Below are positions 51,450-61,037 of a DNA stretch of 64,000 nt, piece after piece. Under the pieces are notes generated by a model, which was not told the origin of the DNA, ran no database searches, and saw only the letters and a list, made by a program, of their open reading frames with translations. Source of the DNA: Rhodobacteraceae bacterium UBA6213. Its GTDB lineage: Bacteria > Pseudomonadota > Alphaproteobacteria > Rhodobacterales > Rhodobacteraceae. The translations under genes and the position numbers were made by a program. Location of the stretch: NCBI GenBank assembly GCA_002421605.1, contig DISJ01000009.1, positions 379,719 through 443,718 of the forward strand, written 5' to 3'. Position 1 is the first letter of the stretch; each line of letters starts with the position of its first letter.

Positions 51450-52073
51450 GTGTTTGAAACCTTATCAGGCCAATGGTCGCAGCACTGGCGCGGGCTTGCT
51501 GACCGCGGTCAGGCATGGTTTTCTGGCATCATGCGCGCACGCCTTTTGCCTTGGTTCTGGACGGCCTTGCTGATGGCCGCAGTTGCACCGGCTATGCTGT
51601 TTGCCGGGCGAACGCTTTTCTGCCCCTGCGGCACGATCCGGCTGGCCTCTGGCGCGGCTGAAACCAGCGAAGTCTCGCAACAATTCACCGATTGGTACAC
51701 GCTTTCACACGTGGTGCATGGGCTTTTGCTGTTCGGTCTCTGCTGGTGGCTACTGCCGCACCTTGCGCTGGCGTGGCGCATGGTCGGGGCCATGACGCTT
51801 GAGGCCGTGTGGGAGGTTTTTGAAAACTCCAATCTGGTGATCAGGCTGTTTCGCGCAGAAGCGGCAGAGCTTGGTGCGGTGGGCGATACGGTGCTCAATT
51901 CCGAGGGCGATATGCTGGCGATGCTTGCCGGGTTCTGGCTGGCGCGTTGGCTGCCGGTCTGGGCAAGCGTGGCGTTGGCCGTGACGCTGGAACTGGTCGC
52001 GTATTGGGTAATTCGCGATGGTCTGGTGCTGATCGTGTTGCGGCGCGTTCTGGCCGCTGGCCTGCCGTTCTGA
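51450..52073 (+). CDS. DUF2585 (UPF0314) membrane protein
   Basis: A 207-residue inner-membrane protein with about four helices. Family signatures are clear: the CPCG pair near residue 57, the FTDWYTLSHVVHG segment, MTLEAVWEVFENSNLVI and GDTVLNSEGDMLAML. Function is unknown. GTG at 51450 is taken as start, though its ribosome site is poor; ATG at 51531 (MRARLLPW) would still include the whole family region. It probably shares a transcript with the phosphoesterase gene. Confidence 0.85.
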   Translation: MFETLSGQWSQHWRGLADRGQAWFSGIMRARLLPWFWTALLMAAVAPAMLFAGRTLFCPCGTIRLASGAAETSEVSQQFTDWYTLSHVVHGLLLFGLCWWLLPHLALAWRMVGAMTLEAVWEVFENSNLVIRLFRAEAAELGAVGDTVLNSEGDMLAMLAGFWLARWLPVWASVALAVTLELVAYWVIRDGLVLIVLRRVLAAGLPF

Positions 52074-52152
52074 ACGATCGAAACGCGGCGTAAGGGCTGG
52101 CGCCGTTTCGGGCGCGGCGATAGTCTTTGCGCGAACCATAGGGGAGATCATC

Positions 52153-53328
52153 ATGAGCGACATCGTCATTCTGTCGGGCGCGCGCACTGCCATTGGCACT
52201 TTCGGGGGCAGCCTGTCGAGCCTACCGCCGATCGAACTTGCCACCGTCGCCATGAAGGCGGCGCTGGCGCGGGCGGGGGTAGAGGGCGCGCAGATCGGGC
52301 ATGTGATGGTTGGCCATGTGATCAACACCGAACCGCGCGACATGTATGTCAGCAGGGTGGCATCGATGGCTGCCGGGGTGCCGGAAACGGTGCCTGCGAT
52401 GAACTTGAACCGGCTTTGCGGTTCTGGCGCGCAGGCAGTGGTTTCTGCGATGCAAGCTCTGCTGCTGAACGACGCCGATTTTGCGCTGGCTGGTGGTGCC
52501 GAATGCATGAGCCGCTCGCCCTACATTCTACCGCAAGCGCGTTGGGGTCAGAAGATGGGTGATACCAAAGCGATCGACATGATGACCGGAACGTTGAACT
52601 GCCCGTTTGGCAGCGGCCATATGGGGATAACGGCCGAAAACGTAGCGCGCGAATTCGGCATCAGCCGCGCCGATCAGGACGCCTTTGCGCTGCAAAGCCA
52701 GCAACGGGCTGCGGCGGCGATTGCGGCGGGGCACTTCAAGGACGAAATCGTGCCGGTCGAGATTGTCGGGCGTAAAGGCACGGTGGTGTTCGACACCGAC
52801 GAGCACCCCAAGGTCACAAGTGCCGAGGCGCTGGCCGGGCTACGCCCCGCCTTCCAGAAAGACGGCACCGTAACGGCGGGCAACGCCAGCGGCATCAATG
52901 ACGGCGCGGCGGCACTGGTGCTGGCGCGCGCCGATGCGGCGGCAAAGGCGGGGTTGCGCCCGCGCGCACGGATTTTGGGCTACGCCCATGCAGGCGTGCG
53001 CCCCGAGGTGATGGGGCTTGGCCCGATCCCCGCGGTTCGCGCGCTTTTGGCGCGCACCGGGCTGACGCTTGCCGATTTCGATCTGATCGAATCGAACGAG
53101 GCGTTCGCGGCACAAGCAATTGCGGTTTCGCGCGAGCTCGGGATGGACGCGGCGCGGGTAAACCCTGATGGCGGCGCGATCGCGCTTGGCCATCCGGTGG
53201 GTGCCACAGGCGCGATACTGACCGTGAAAGCAATGCACGCGTTAGAGCGCACCGGAGGCAAACGCGCGCTGATTACCATGTGCATCGGCGGCGGTCAGGG
53301 CATCGCACTGGCGATCGAGCGGATCTAA
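52153..53328 (+). CDS. acetyl-CoA C-acyltransferase (thiolase)
   Basis: A 391-residue thiolase with acyl-carrying Cys89 (LNRLCGSGAQA), His347 (GHPVGATGA) and Cys377 (MCIGGGQG). It condenses or cleaves acyl-CoAs in fatty-acid or polyhydroxybutyrate metabolism. Length fits biosynthetic and degradative types alike. GGGGAG lies before the ATG. No other beta-oxidation or PHB gene is adjacent, so its pathway stays open. The third palindromic element follows its stop. Confidence 0.94.
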   Translation: MSDIVILSGARTAIGTFGGSLSSLPPIELATVAMKAALARAGVEGAQIGHVMVGHVINTEPRDMYVSRVASMAAGVPETVPAMNLNRLCGSGAQAVVSAMQALLLNDADFALAGGAECMSRSPYILPQARWGQKMGDTKAIDMMTGTLNCPFGSGHMGITAENVAREFGISRADQDAFALQSQQRAAAAIAAGHFKDEIVPVEIVGRKGTVVFDTDEHPKVTSAEALAGLRPAFQKDGTVTAGNASGINDGAAALVLARADAAAKAGLRPRARILGYAHAGVRPEVMGLGPIPAVRALLARTGLTLADFDLIESNEAFAAQAIAVSRELGMDAARVNPDGGAIALGHPVGATGAILTVKAMHALERTGGKRALITMCIGGGQGIALAIERI

Positions 53329-53344
53329 GCGCCGCGATCAACTG

Positions 53345-53422
53345 CTTCAGCCAAAATATCCCCGCCGGAGGCTTTTTGCGCCGCTGGTGCTGGCCCCCGG
53401 CGGGGGTAATTTGGCAATGAAG
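53345..53422. repeat. dispersed palindromic element, copy C (complete)
   Basis: The left arm is CTTCAG then AAAATATCCCCGCC. The right arm is GGCGGGGGTAATTT then AATGAAG, pairing over about 20 bases with a few mismatches. It lies between the convergent thiolase and pbpC genes, starts 16 bases past the thiolase stop, and probably ends both transcripts. Confidence 0.8.
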
Positions 53423-53429
53423 AAACAGC

Positions 53430-55469
53430 TTAGCGCAGGGTGATTTCGACGCGGGCGGAATTGCCGCTGGCGTCAATCACGCTCAGCGTGACCGGGCCGG
53501 GGCCGGGCATCGGCAGCGTGGTTTCGCGCGCCCGGATCGCCAGCGCCACCGGCACACCATTTGCAAGCCACGTAAACGGGCTAGTACCGCCCAATATTTT
53601 CACCGCCAACGCCCCGCCCGGCGCCTCGATCAACGCCCCGTTCGGGGGGAACATCAGTTCTGGCGCATCGGGGTTAAGCGTGCTGAACGCGGCGTCGCGC
53701 GGGCGGAAATGTTGCAGCGGTAGTGGCAAGCGCTCGGTCGGCAGCAGCAAGGTGGCGGCAGGCGGGGGTGGCAACGGATCGGGGGCGTTTTTGGCGCGAC
53801 CGATCAGCTCGAACAGCAGCGGTGCCGCCAGATCGCCACCAAACGCGCCCGGTACCGGCGTGCCATCGGCGCGCCCAAGCCAGACACCCGCCACGTGCCG
53901 TCCGTCAAAGCCCAGCGCCAGCGCATCGCGGTGCCCATAAGACGTGCCGGTTTTGTAGGCAACGCGCCCCGGTGCTGCTCCGGCGGGTGGTGGCAGCCCG
54001 GCCAGAATGTCAGCTACCTGCCAGCCTGCCACCGGCGCGAACAGGCGCTGAACCAGTGGCGCGGCCTGCCCCGGCAGCGGTGACAGCGTGATCGGTTCGC
54101 CCAGCCGTGCGAGTGCCGCATAGGCCTGCACCAACCCTTCAAGGCTGATCCCGACGCCCCCCAGCGCCACGGCAAGGCCCGGTGTGCCCTCGACTTGCGT
54201 TTCCACCCCGGCGCGGCGCAGTGTGGCCAACAGGCGCGCCGGGCCTACAGCTTCGGTCAGGCTGACCGCCGGGATGTTGAGCGAGGCTTGCAATGCCGCG
54301 CGCACGGTGACGGTGCCGCGAAACTGGCGGTCAAAGTTTTGCGGGCGCCAGTCGCCAAAGGCGGTGGGGCGGTCTTCGATCAGGGTTTCGGGATGGGCGA
54401 GGCCGTCGTCGAAGGCAAGCGCATAGACAAAGGGCTTGAGCGTTGATCCGGGCGAGCGCAGCGCGGTGGTCATATCGACAAAGCCCGCGCGTGCGTCGCT
54501 GCTCCATTCAGCGGCGCCGACATGGGCAAGGATTTCGCCGCTTTGATGGTCTGCAAGGATCATCGCCACGGTGACCTGCGCCTCTTGCCCAGCCACCGCG
54601 CGCGCGGCCAGCGCCTCGGCGGCGCGTTGAACGGCGGGGTCGATGGTGGTGGCGATGCGCAGCGATTCGGGAAAGGCGCGGTGCAACCGTTCGCTCAGGT
54701 GCGGTGCCAGCGCGGGAAAGGCGCGCCGCGTTGTGGGCACCGGCTCGCGCGTGGCGGCGGCGGCTTCATCGGCGGGCAGCACGCCCTCTGCGGCCAGTCG
54801 CGCCAGCACCCGGTCGCGCGCCGCGTGGGCAGCCTCGGGGGCGCGGTCGGGGCGGCGCATTTCGGGCGATTGCGGCAGCGCCACAAGCAGTGCAGCCTCG
54901 CCCGGGGTCAGGCGGCGCGGTTCTTTGCCGAACCAGGCAAGGCTGGCGGCGCGCACGCCTTCAAGGTTGCCGCCATATGGGGCAAGGCGCAGATAGAGGT
55001 CGAGGATTTCGACCTTGTTCAAGCGCTGTTCCAGCGCCAGCGCCACGCGGATCTGGCGCAGCTTGCCGCTGAACGTGCCCGTCGGGCCGTCTTCAAGCAG
55101 CCGCGCCACCTGCATTGTCAGCGTTGATCCGCCCGAGATGATCCGACCGTTCAGAACTGCCTGCACGACAGCGCGCGCCATGGCTTGCGTATCGACGCCC
55201 GAATGGTCGTAAAAGCGGTGATCTTCAAACGCGAGCAGCATCACGATAAAGCGTTCATCGACCGGGCCGGGTGCAAGCCTCCAGCGCCCGTCAGACACCT
55301 GAAAGGCGCGCAACAAGCTGCCATCGCGCGCCAGAATCTCTGCGCCGACTTCGATCGAAAGTGGCGGTAGGGCGGTGTGCGCAATCCAGTCGCGCCCGGC
55401 ATCGAGTGTGGCGGCGGCGGCCCAGGTGGCCACCACCAGCGCTACTACGCCCCGTGCTGCACCGCGCAA
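53430..55469 (-). CDS. pbpC: penicillin-binding protein 1C
   Basis: A 679-residue class A PBP. An N-terminal helix anchors it in the inner membrane. The GT51 transglycosylase has its Glu82 in FEDHRFYDHSGVD. The transpeptidase has Ser342-x-x-Lys (SPGSTLKPF), a SLN triad and KTGTS. The C-terminal BiPBP_C beta domain is present. PBP1C proteins pair with bacterial alpha-2-macroglobulin, whose gene lies 4 bases upstream in the same operon; the proposed role is repair of wall damaged by an attacking cell or protease. Length is normal for the family. Confidence 0.95.
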   Translation of the reverse strand: MRGAARGVVALVVATWAAAATLDAGRDWIAHTALPPLSIEVGAEILARDGSLLRAFQVSDGRWRLAPGPVDERFIVMLLAFEDHRFYDHSGVDTQAMARAVVQAVLNGRIISGGSTLTMQVARLLEDGPTGTFSGKLRQIRVALALEQRLNKVEILDLYLRLAPYGGNLEGVRAASLAWFGKEPRRLTPGEAALLVALPQSPEMRRPDRAPEAAHAARDRVLARLAAEGVLPADEAAAATREPVPTTRRAFPALAPHLSERLHRAFPESLRIATTIDPAVQRAAEALAARAVAGQEAQVTVAMILADHQSGEILAHVGAAEWSSDARAGFVDMTTALRSPGSTLKPFVYALAFDDGLAHPETLIEDRPTAFGDWRPQNFDRQFRGTVTVRAALQASLNIPAVSLTEAVGPARLLATLRRAGVETQVEGTPGLAVALGGVGISLEGLVQAYAALARLGEPITLSPLPGQAAPLVQRLFAPVAGWQVADILAGLPPPAGAAPGRVAYKTGTSYGHRDALALGFDGRHVAGVWLGRADGTPVPGAFGGDLAAPLLFELIGRAKNAPDPLPPPPAATLLLPTERLPLPLQHFRPRDAAFSTLNPDAPELMFPPNGALIEAPGGALAVKILGGTSPFTWLANGVPVALAIRARETTLPMPGPGPVTLSVIDASGNSARVEITLR

Positions 55470-55473
55470 GGCG

Positions 55474-58400
55474 TCAATACACCGTCACTTGCCCGGCATC
55501 GGTTTGGGCGCGCATGTCGGGGCGATACATATCTTCCACGCTGGCCGCCGGGTGGTGGTAGCTGCCGGGGCTGATGGCGCGGACAATATAGGCAAGGCGG
55601 AACGCATCGTTGCCATACCAGTCGATCGCGGCAAGAAAGCGGTCCTGCCGGAACTCGGTCATCGAGGTGCCGCCTTCGACATCAAGCCAGTCGAGTCCCG
55701 CCAGATCGCCCGCGCGCAAAAGGTTCGGGTTGTCGATCTCAAGCCCGGCGGGCAGTGGATCGGCGATCATAAGGCGCGCAGCGCTATCGGGTTCAAACGG
55801 GGTGATGGTAAGCACCGTTACCAGCCGCGTGCCCTGCGCCACGCGATCGAGCGAAACCTCGTCGCCCTCAAGCGTGAAGTAGCTGCGGCTGATCGAATAG
55901 CCCTTGCCGCCCGCCGGTTCCGGCACGCTGGGCACACCGAAAGTGGTGAGCGTCAGCGTGGCTTGTTCCAATGAGCCGTTGCCGATGCTGGCCGGCACGA
56001 AGCCCACGCCATCATCAAGCACCCGCATCAGCGGCCCGCTGACCGCCATTCCGTTCAGCGTAAAGCCCTCACCGCCGGGCCGGTCGATCAGCGCGTGGGT
56101 GGCCATCAGCGCCCATGTCGCTTCTTGGGTGGAAAGCCGCTGGCCTTGCAAGCGGTTGGCCAGTGCCTGCCCGCCTGCATCGGGGGCAATGACGTTCGAC
56201 CCAGCCTCAATCGCCAGTGCCAGCACCGCCGCCTGATCGCGCAGGCGGGTGCCGTAATCCGCCCGCCAAAGCGTGGCTTCGGGCGAACGGTCCCCCATCA
56301 CCCGCGCTGCGCGCGCGAACATCGCATCAGCCCGCGTCTGCTCGCCATACGAGGCGAGTGCGGCGCCCAGTTGCGCCATCGCCAGCGGAGTGGCGAAATC
56401 ATCGCCCTTCACATCGGCGTAATAGCGCAGATCGCCCACCGGCACCGCGCCTTCGCGCGCCAGCACCATCAGCGCATAGGCGACATCAACCCCGCCGCCG
56501 TTCGACCCTGCATCGAAATCGGCCGCGTAGTTCAGCTGATTGTGCAGGTTGTCCAGAGCGTTGCGGAAGGCAGCGGCGGGCACCTCGTAGCCTTGCACCT
56601 GCGCCCGGCTAAGGAAGTCGGTCACATAGGCATCAAGCCACAAATCGCCGCTGTCAGGATACCAAAGGCCAAAGGCGCCCGAGGCATCTTGGTTGGTCAG
56701 CACCTCGGCAATCGCACCGCGCACGCGGGTGGCGATGTCGATGTCGGCGGCCAGCCCCATCGCCTCGGCCACGTCGCTGAAATAAAGCAGCGGCAGCGCC
56801 TTTGAGGTGATCTGTTCCGTGCACCCGTATGGATAGCCGTTCAGTGAAGCGAGCAGCCCCGCCGCATCAAACCGCGCCAGCGGCCCTACAGCCACCGTCG
56901 CCTGCCCGGTTCCGGGCACGAGCCCGTCGAACACGTTGCTATCCAGCGTGAAGGTCTTGCCCGCCGCAATTTCAAAGCGCGACTGGCGCGAAATCATCGG
57001 ATCAAGCCGTTGCACCGGGATGCTGAGCACCTTTTCCAGCACCTTGCCATCGGGTGTGGTCAGCGCGATGCGCAGGGTTTGCACGCCCTCTACCTCGCCC
57101 GCCGTGACCGGCACGCTGAGCGTGATGGTGCGGCGCGGCGCGAGGTTCACTTCGGCAGGCACAGCACCAAGCTGCAATCCCGTGGCTGAAACCGATAGCG
57201 GCATTTGACCCGGCGCGCCCGTGGCATGGGTGATTTCCAGCAGCAAGCGCGATTGATCGCCCGGCGCCATGAAGCGGGGCACGGTGGCGGTAACCACCAC
57301 CGGATCACGCACCAGCACATCGGCGCTGGTTTGCCCCACGCCGGAGGCCGACCAGACCACCGCCATCAACCGCACGGTGCCATTGAAGGCGGGCATCGCA
57401 AATTCGGTGCGCGCGTAGCCATCGGCGCCCACGGTCAGCGGGCCGCTGAAATAGGCGACCAGTTCTTCGGTCGGGGGCGGGGCCTGCATTTTCAGCCCTG
57501 CATCGGAATCGCCGCCCGAACGCAGCAAGCCCAGCGTTCCCGCACGGCCATCAATCAACCGCCCGTAAAGATCGCGCAGGCCCATGCCAAGGCGGCGCTG
57601 GCCAAAGTAATGCGCGGCAGGGTCGGGTGATTTGAACCCGGTCAGGTTCAAGATACCCAGATCAACCGCGGCGATCGTGGCCCAGGCGGTTTCACCCGCC
57701 GCCACGCCATCGACCTTTAGCGCCACCGGCAGCGGCGCGCGCGGGTCCGAGGCTTCGGCCACCTCGAGCGTTGCGCCAAGCAGGCGCGCGCCGGGGTCCA
57801 CCGCCGCATGCGCCAGCCCCAGCGCCCGGTTTGGCGCCCGGTCTGTAGCCGCTTCGGCAAGCGGGCGCAGCACCGAGGCGGTAACATAAGCCCCCGCGCC
57901 CCATTCATCGGTCACTGGCAGCTCGATCACGTTTTCGCCCGCCGCCACGGCCACAGTTGTCAGCGAAATCAGGTGGTTGGAAAGAACTGAAACCACGGCA
58001 ACCCCATCTGCCTGCGGCACGATACGCAGCCGCGCGGTATCGCCCGTGCGGTAGCTTGCTGCATCGAGCGAGAGCGACAGGCGATCCGGGCTTTCAACCG
58101 CGCCAGCCGGGGCATACCAGCCCGCGTAGAAGGTCATCGAGGCGGCGGCGTAGCTGCCCGATGCAGATTCGATCTTGATTTCGTACTGGCCCCAATCGAC
58201 GGGTGCGGCGATTTCCAACGCGCCTGCGGCGGTCAGGGCAAGGTCACCCTCGGCCACGCGGGTGCGGTGGGTTACCGGCTCCCAGTTCCAGTAGCCCGAA
58301 AGGGAATACCACTGATAGCGGGTTTCGATGCGGTTCACGACCCAGTGCACGGGCATCGCCACGGCGGTTGTCTGCGAGCCAAGCGCCACGATTTGGAAAT

Positions 58401-60930
58401 GCGCCTCGGTGCCTTCGGCCACGGTATCATCCGCGAACATCGGCTTGATGCCAAGGAACGGATCGGCAGGCAACACCGTGCGGGTCACTTGCCGCTCGAC
58501 CGGGCGGCCAGAACCTTCGTAGGCGCGCATCGTGAAGGTGGCCAACATCGGTGCCATCACGTCGGTGCCCGGGTCCGGCACCACGGGGTAGAAGGTCGCG
58601 TGACCGGCAGCGTCGGTTTGTGCCGCGCCGAAATAATCATACTGCTGGCGGAACCCGGAATCGTAGGGGCCAAAGCGAAAACCTTCCCAGCCTGCCAGCG
58701 TCTCGGCGGGCGTCAGGCGCACATCGCCATCAAGGTTGAGATCAGCACCCGGTGCGCCAAAAAGATAGCGCGCATCAACAGCGAGTTCGGGCGCTGCACC
58801 CACCGCCAGATTGCCCTCGGGCAGGGCCATAGCAAAGTCGATCCGCTCGGGCAGGAAATCTTCTACCAGCACGCGCTTCGAGGCGAGCGGCGCGTCGTTC
58901 ACATCGGCATAAACGTCAAGCCGCCAAGTGCCGCGCGGCGCGCTGGCCGCGATCGGGAAGGCCGCCACATGCCCGCCCGCACCCAGTTCGGGGGCAAGAT
59001 TGCGCGCATATTCAACACCATCTGGGCGCACCAGCACCGCCACCAGTGGCATGCCCGGCAGCGCCCGCATTGCGGCATCGCGCGCCAGCATGGTGGCATT
59101 AACGGTTTCGCCCGCGCGGTAGGCGCCACGGTCGGTTGTCAGGAAAACGTCGATGGGTGGCGCGGGGGGCATACCCTCGACGCCACGGTCGGAAAGGTCG
59201 AACTCGGCATCTGTCAATGACAGGAATGCCATGTCATCGCCTGAGGAAACAGTGACCAACGCCGGTGCCGAAGACCCCTTGCCACTGGTCAGGCCGGGGG
59301 CAAAGTGTGCATACCCCTGTGCGTCCGTGCTGGTGCGCCCGATCACGGTGTTGGCCTTGGAAACCAGCTCAACCGTAACGCCTTCGCGCGCCCCCACATC
59401 GGAAAGCCCGCGCACCACGACGTGCAGCCCATCACTGCCCGACAGGGTTGAAAGCCCGAGGTCCGAGATGATGAACCACTGCGTGGCGGGTGGGAAATCC
59501 CACAGATCGGTGCCGGGAACCATTGCTTGCAACGCGTAGATGCCGGGCCCGAGGGGGCCGGTAACCTCTTGAATTGGCAGGCGGGTAGTTACGTCCTGGT
59601 TAGCGATCTGTTCAACGGTCGCCGAACCTTTCCACACGGTTTCCGCCATCGTCTCGCTGAAGTAATCAAGCGCCCAATAGTCGAGCGCGCGGGCAAAGTA
59701 ATCGTCGCGCATCGCCTCGACGAGGTTGCGGTCGGATACGCGCAGCAGCGTCAGCTCTAGTGCTTCGGTATTGACTGTCACGACCGGCAACCCGGCATCG
59801 GCGGCGCGCGGCAGCACATAGGCGCGGCCTTCAAAGCGCACTGCGGCGGTGCGGTCGCGGACATAGGCGGTGATGGTGGTATCAGCGGCGAGCACTTCAC
59901 CGGTGGCGGCGGGCAGCCCGGCGCGGAAGGTAATTTCGTAACGCGCGCCATGCACCAGCCCGGCGATGCAGATCTGGCTTGCCTCGGCCTCGATCGAAAG
60001 CCCAGCTTCGGGCAGCTTCACGAAGCTTGTGTAATCGACGCCCGCGCGCATCAGATCATCGGTGAAGATCGCGCAAATGCGCGGCGCGGCGCTATCAGCC
60101 TCGACCTGATGTTCAGAGATGCGGAAGCCGTATTTCCCCATCGCATCTTCAAGCGCTGCGGCGATGTCTTCGCGGCGCGAAATGGTCTTGGCCAGACGGA
60201 GCGCGGGCACCATGTCGCGGCCACGGTCAACCCGCTCTAACGCCTGCGACATAACCAGCAGCGCCTCGGCGCGCACGCCGGCAGAGCCGGTGCGCAGATA
60301 GCCGTTGAGCGCCGCCAAAAGCGCGCGCTGACCTTGCGCGGCCTTATCGCTATCGTTGCCGCCGATGGCCAACAACAAGCGCGCATATTCCAACCAGTGG
60401 TCAGGCGCGTCGGTCAGGTTCAGCGCGGCACCCTGCAAGCGCATCGCCCGCGCTGTATCACCTGCGAGCCGCGCTTCGGCCACGGCATCAAGCAGTTGCT
60501 GATCGCTCCAGCCGTTGGTCAGATGCGAGCGCGCAAGGTTTGATGCCTGATCGTAAGCCGCCGCGAAGTCTGGCGCGGCCAGAAACTCCAGCTCTTGGGC
60601 GCGGGTGGTGGCGCGGGCGGCTACACCGGCGGCAATCGTGCGCACTTGCGCCGAATAGGCGCCTTGATACGGTACTTCGCCTGTGACCGCTGATTTCGGA
60701 AAACAAGAACCGTTGCGCGTGTTGAAGGTGACTGCGGTGCAGGCCTTGTCGCCAATGCACGCCGCGGCGCAGGCCTCTAATGTGGTGTCAAATATCTGCC
60801 TGATATCGGTGCCGGCCAGATCGAGGTTTTCGCTCATCACCAGTCGCCGGTCTGGGACAAGTGGCGCGTTCTGTGACAGCGCGGGAAATGCAAAAACGCT
60901 CAAAAGGGCCGCAGCTACCAGCGCACGCAT
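55474..60930 (-). CDS. bacterial alpha-2-macroglobulin with intact thioester
   Basis: An 1818-residue periplasmic protein. It has a signal peptide (ALVAAALLSVFAFPALSQ) without a lipobox Cys, so it is probably soluble, unlike lipoprotein homologues such as E. coli YfhM. A small PAN/apple-like domain with four cysteines follows at about 35-80 (TLEACAAACIGDKACTAV). Then come several MG-type beta domains, and the thioester motif GCTEQ with Cys at about 1370, inside a helical TED domain. The protein traps proteases that cut its bait region. AAAGGAG precedes the ATG. It is co-transcribed with pbpC. Confidence 0.93.
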   Translation of the reverse strand: MRALVAAALLSVFAFPALSQNAPLVPDRRLVMSENLDLAGTDIRQIFDTTLEACAAACIGDKACTAVTFNTRNGSCFPKSAVTGEVPYQGAYSAQVRTIAAGVAARATTRAQELEFLAAPDFAAAYDQASNLARSHLTNGWSDQQLLDAVAEARLAGDTARAMRLQGAALNLTDAPDHWLEYARLLLAIGGNDSDKAAQGQRALLAALNGYLRTGSAGVRAEALLVMSQALERVDRGRDMVPALRLAKTISRREDIAAALEDAMGKYGFRISEHQVEADSAAPRICAIFTDDLMRAGVDYTSFVKLPEAGLSIEAEASQICIAGLVHGARYEITFRAGLPAATGEVLAADTTITAYVRDRTAAVRFEGRAYVLPRAADAGLPVVTVNTEALELTLLRVSDRNLVEAMRDDYFARALDYWALDYFSETMAETVWKGSATVEQIANQDVTTRLPIQEVTGPLGPGIYALQAMVPGTDLWDFPPATQWFIISDLGLSTLSGSDGLHVVVRGLSDVGAREGVTVELVSKANTVIGRTSTDAQGYAHFAPGLTSGKGSSAPALVTVSSGDDMAFLSLTDAEFDLSDRGVEGMPPAPPIDVFLTTDRGAYRAGETVNATMLARDAAMRALPGMPLVAVLVRPDGVEYARNLAPELGAGGHVAAFPIAASAPRGTWRLDVYADVNDAPLASKRVLVEDFLPERIDFAMALPEGNLAVGAAPELAVDARYLFGAPGADLNLDGDVRLTPAETLAGWEGFRFGPYDSGFRQQYDYFGAAQTDAAGHATFYPVVPDPGTDVMAPMLATFTMRAYEGSGRPVERQVTRTVLPADPFLGIKPMFADDTVAEGTEAHFQIVALGSQTTAVAMPVHWVVNRIETRYQWYSLSGYWNWEPVTHRTRVAEGDLALTAAGALEIAAPVDWGQYEIKIESASGSYAAASMTFYAGWYAPAGAVESPDRLSLSLDAASYRTGDTARLRIVPQADGVAVVSVLSNHLISLTTVAVAAGENVIELPVTDEWGAGAYVTASVLRPLAEAATDRAPNRALGLAHAAVDPGARLLGATLEVAEASDPRAPLPVALKVDGVAAGETAWATIAAVDLGILNLTGFKSPDPAAHYFGQRRLGMGLRDLYGRLIDGRAGTLGLLRSGGDSDAGLKMQAPPPTEELVAYFSGPLTVGADGYARTEFAMPAFNGTVRLMAVVWSASGVGQTSADVLVRDPVVVTATVPRFMAPGDQSRLLLEITHATGAPGQMPLSVSATGLQLGAVPAEVNLAPRRTITLSVPVTAGEVEGVQTLRIALTTPDGKVLEKVLSIPVQRLDPMISRQSRFEIAAGKTFTLDSNVFDGLVPGTGQATVAVGPLARFDAAGLLASLNGYPYGCTEQITSKALPLLYFSDVAEAMGLAADIDIATRVRGAIAEVLTNQDASGAFGLWYPDSGDLWLDAYVTDFLSRAQVQGYEVPAAAFRNALDNLHNQLNYAADFDAGSNGGGVDVAYALMVLAREGAVPVGDLRYYADVKGDDFATPLAMAQLGAALASYGEQTRADAMFARAARVMGDRSPEATLWRADYGTRLRDQAAVLALAIEAGSNVIAPDAGGQALANRLQGQRLSTQEATWALMATHALIDRPGGEGFTLNGMAVSGPLMRVLDDGVGFVPASIGNGSLEQATLTLTTFGVPSVPEPAGGKGYSISRSYFTLEGDEVSLDRVAQGTRLVTVLTITPFEPDSAARLMIADPLPAGLEIDNPNLLRAGDLAGLDWLDVEGGTSMTEFRQDRFLAAIDWYGNDAFRLAYIVRAISPGSYHHPAASVEDMYRPDMRAQTDAGQVTVY

Positions 60931-61037
60931 CACAATACTCCTTTGGCGGTTGAATACATGGATGCTCTCACTTTCGTTGCTATGGCGCAAGCAATCCTAC
61001 CCATTCTGATCGCGAATTAAGGGCTTGTTCACGCGGA

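Noticed and set aside
55375..60000. Many long frames on the plus strand opposite the alpha-2-macroglobulin gene
   Set aside because: They are shadows of a well-supported coding frame in high-GC DNA; none has domain-like sequence or a good ribosome site.
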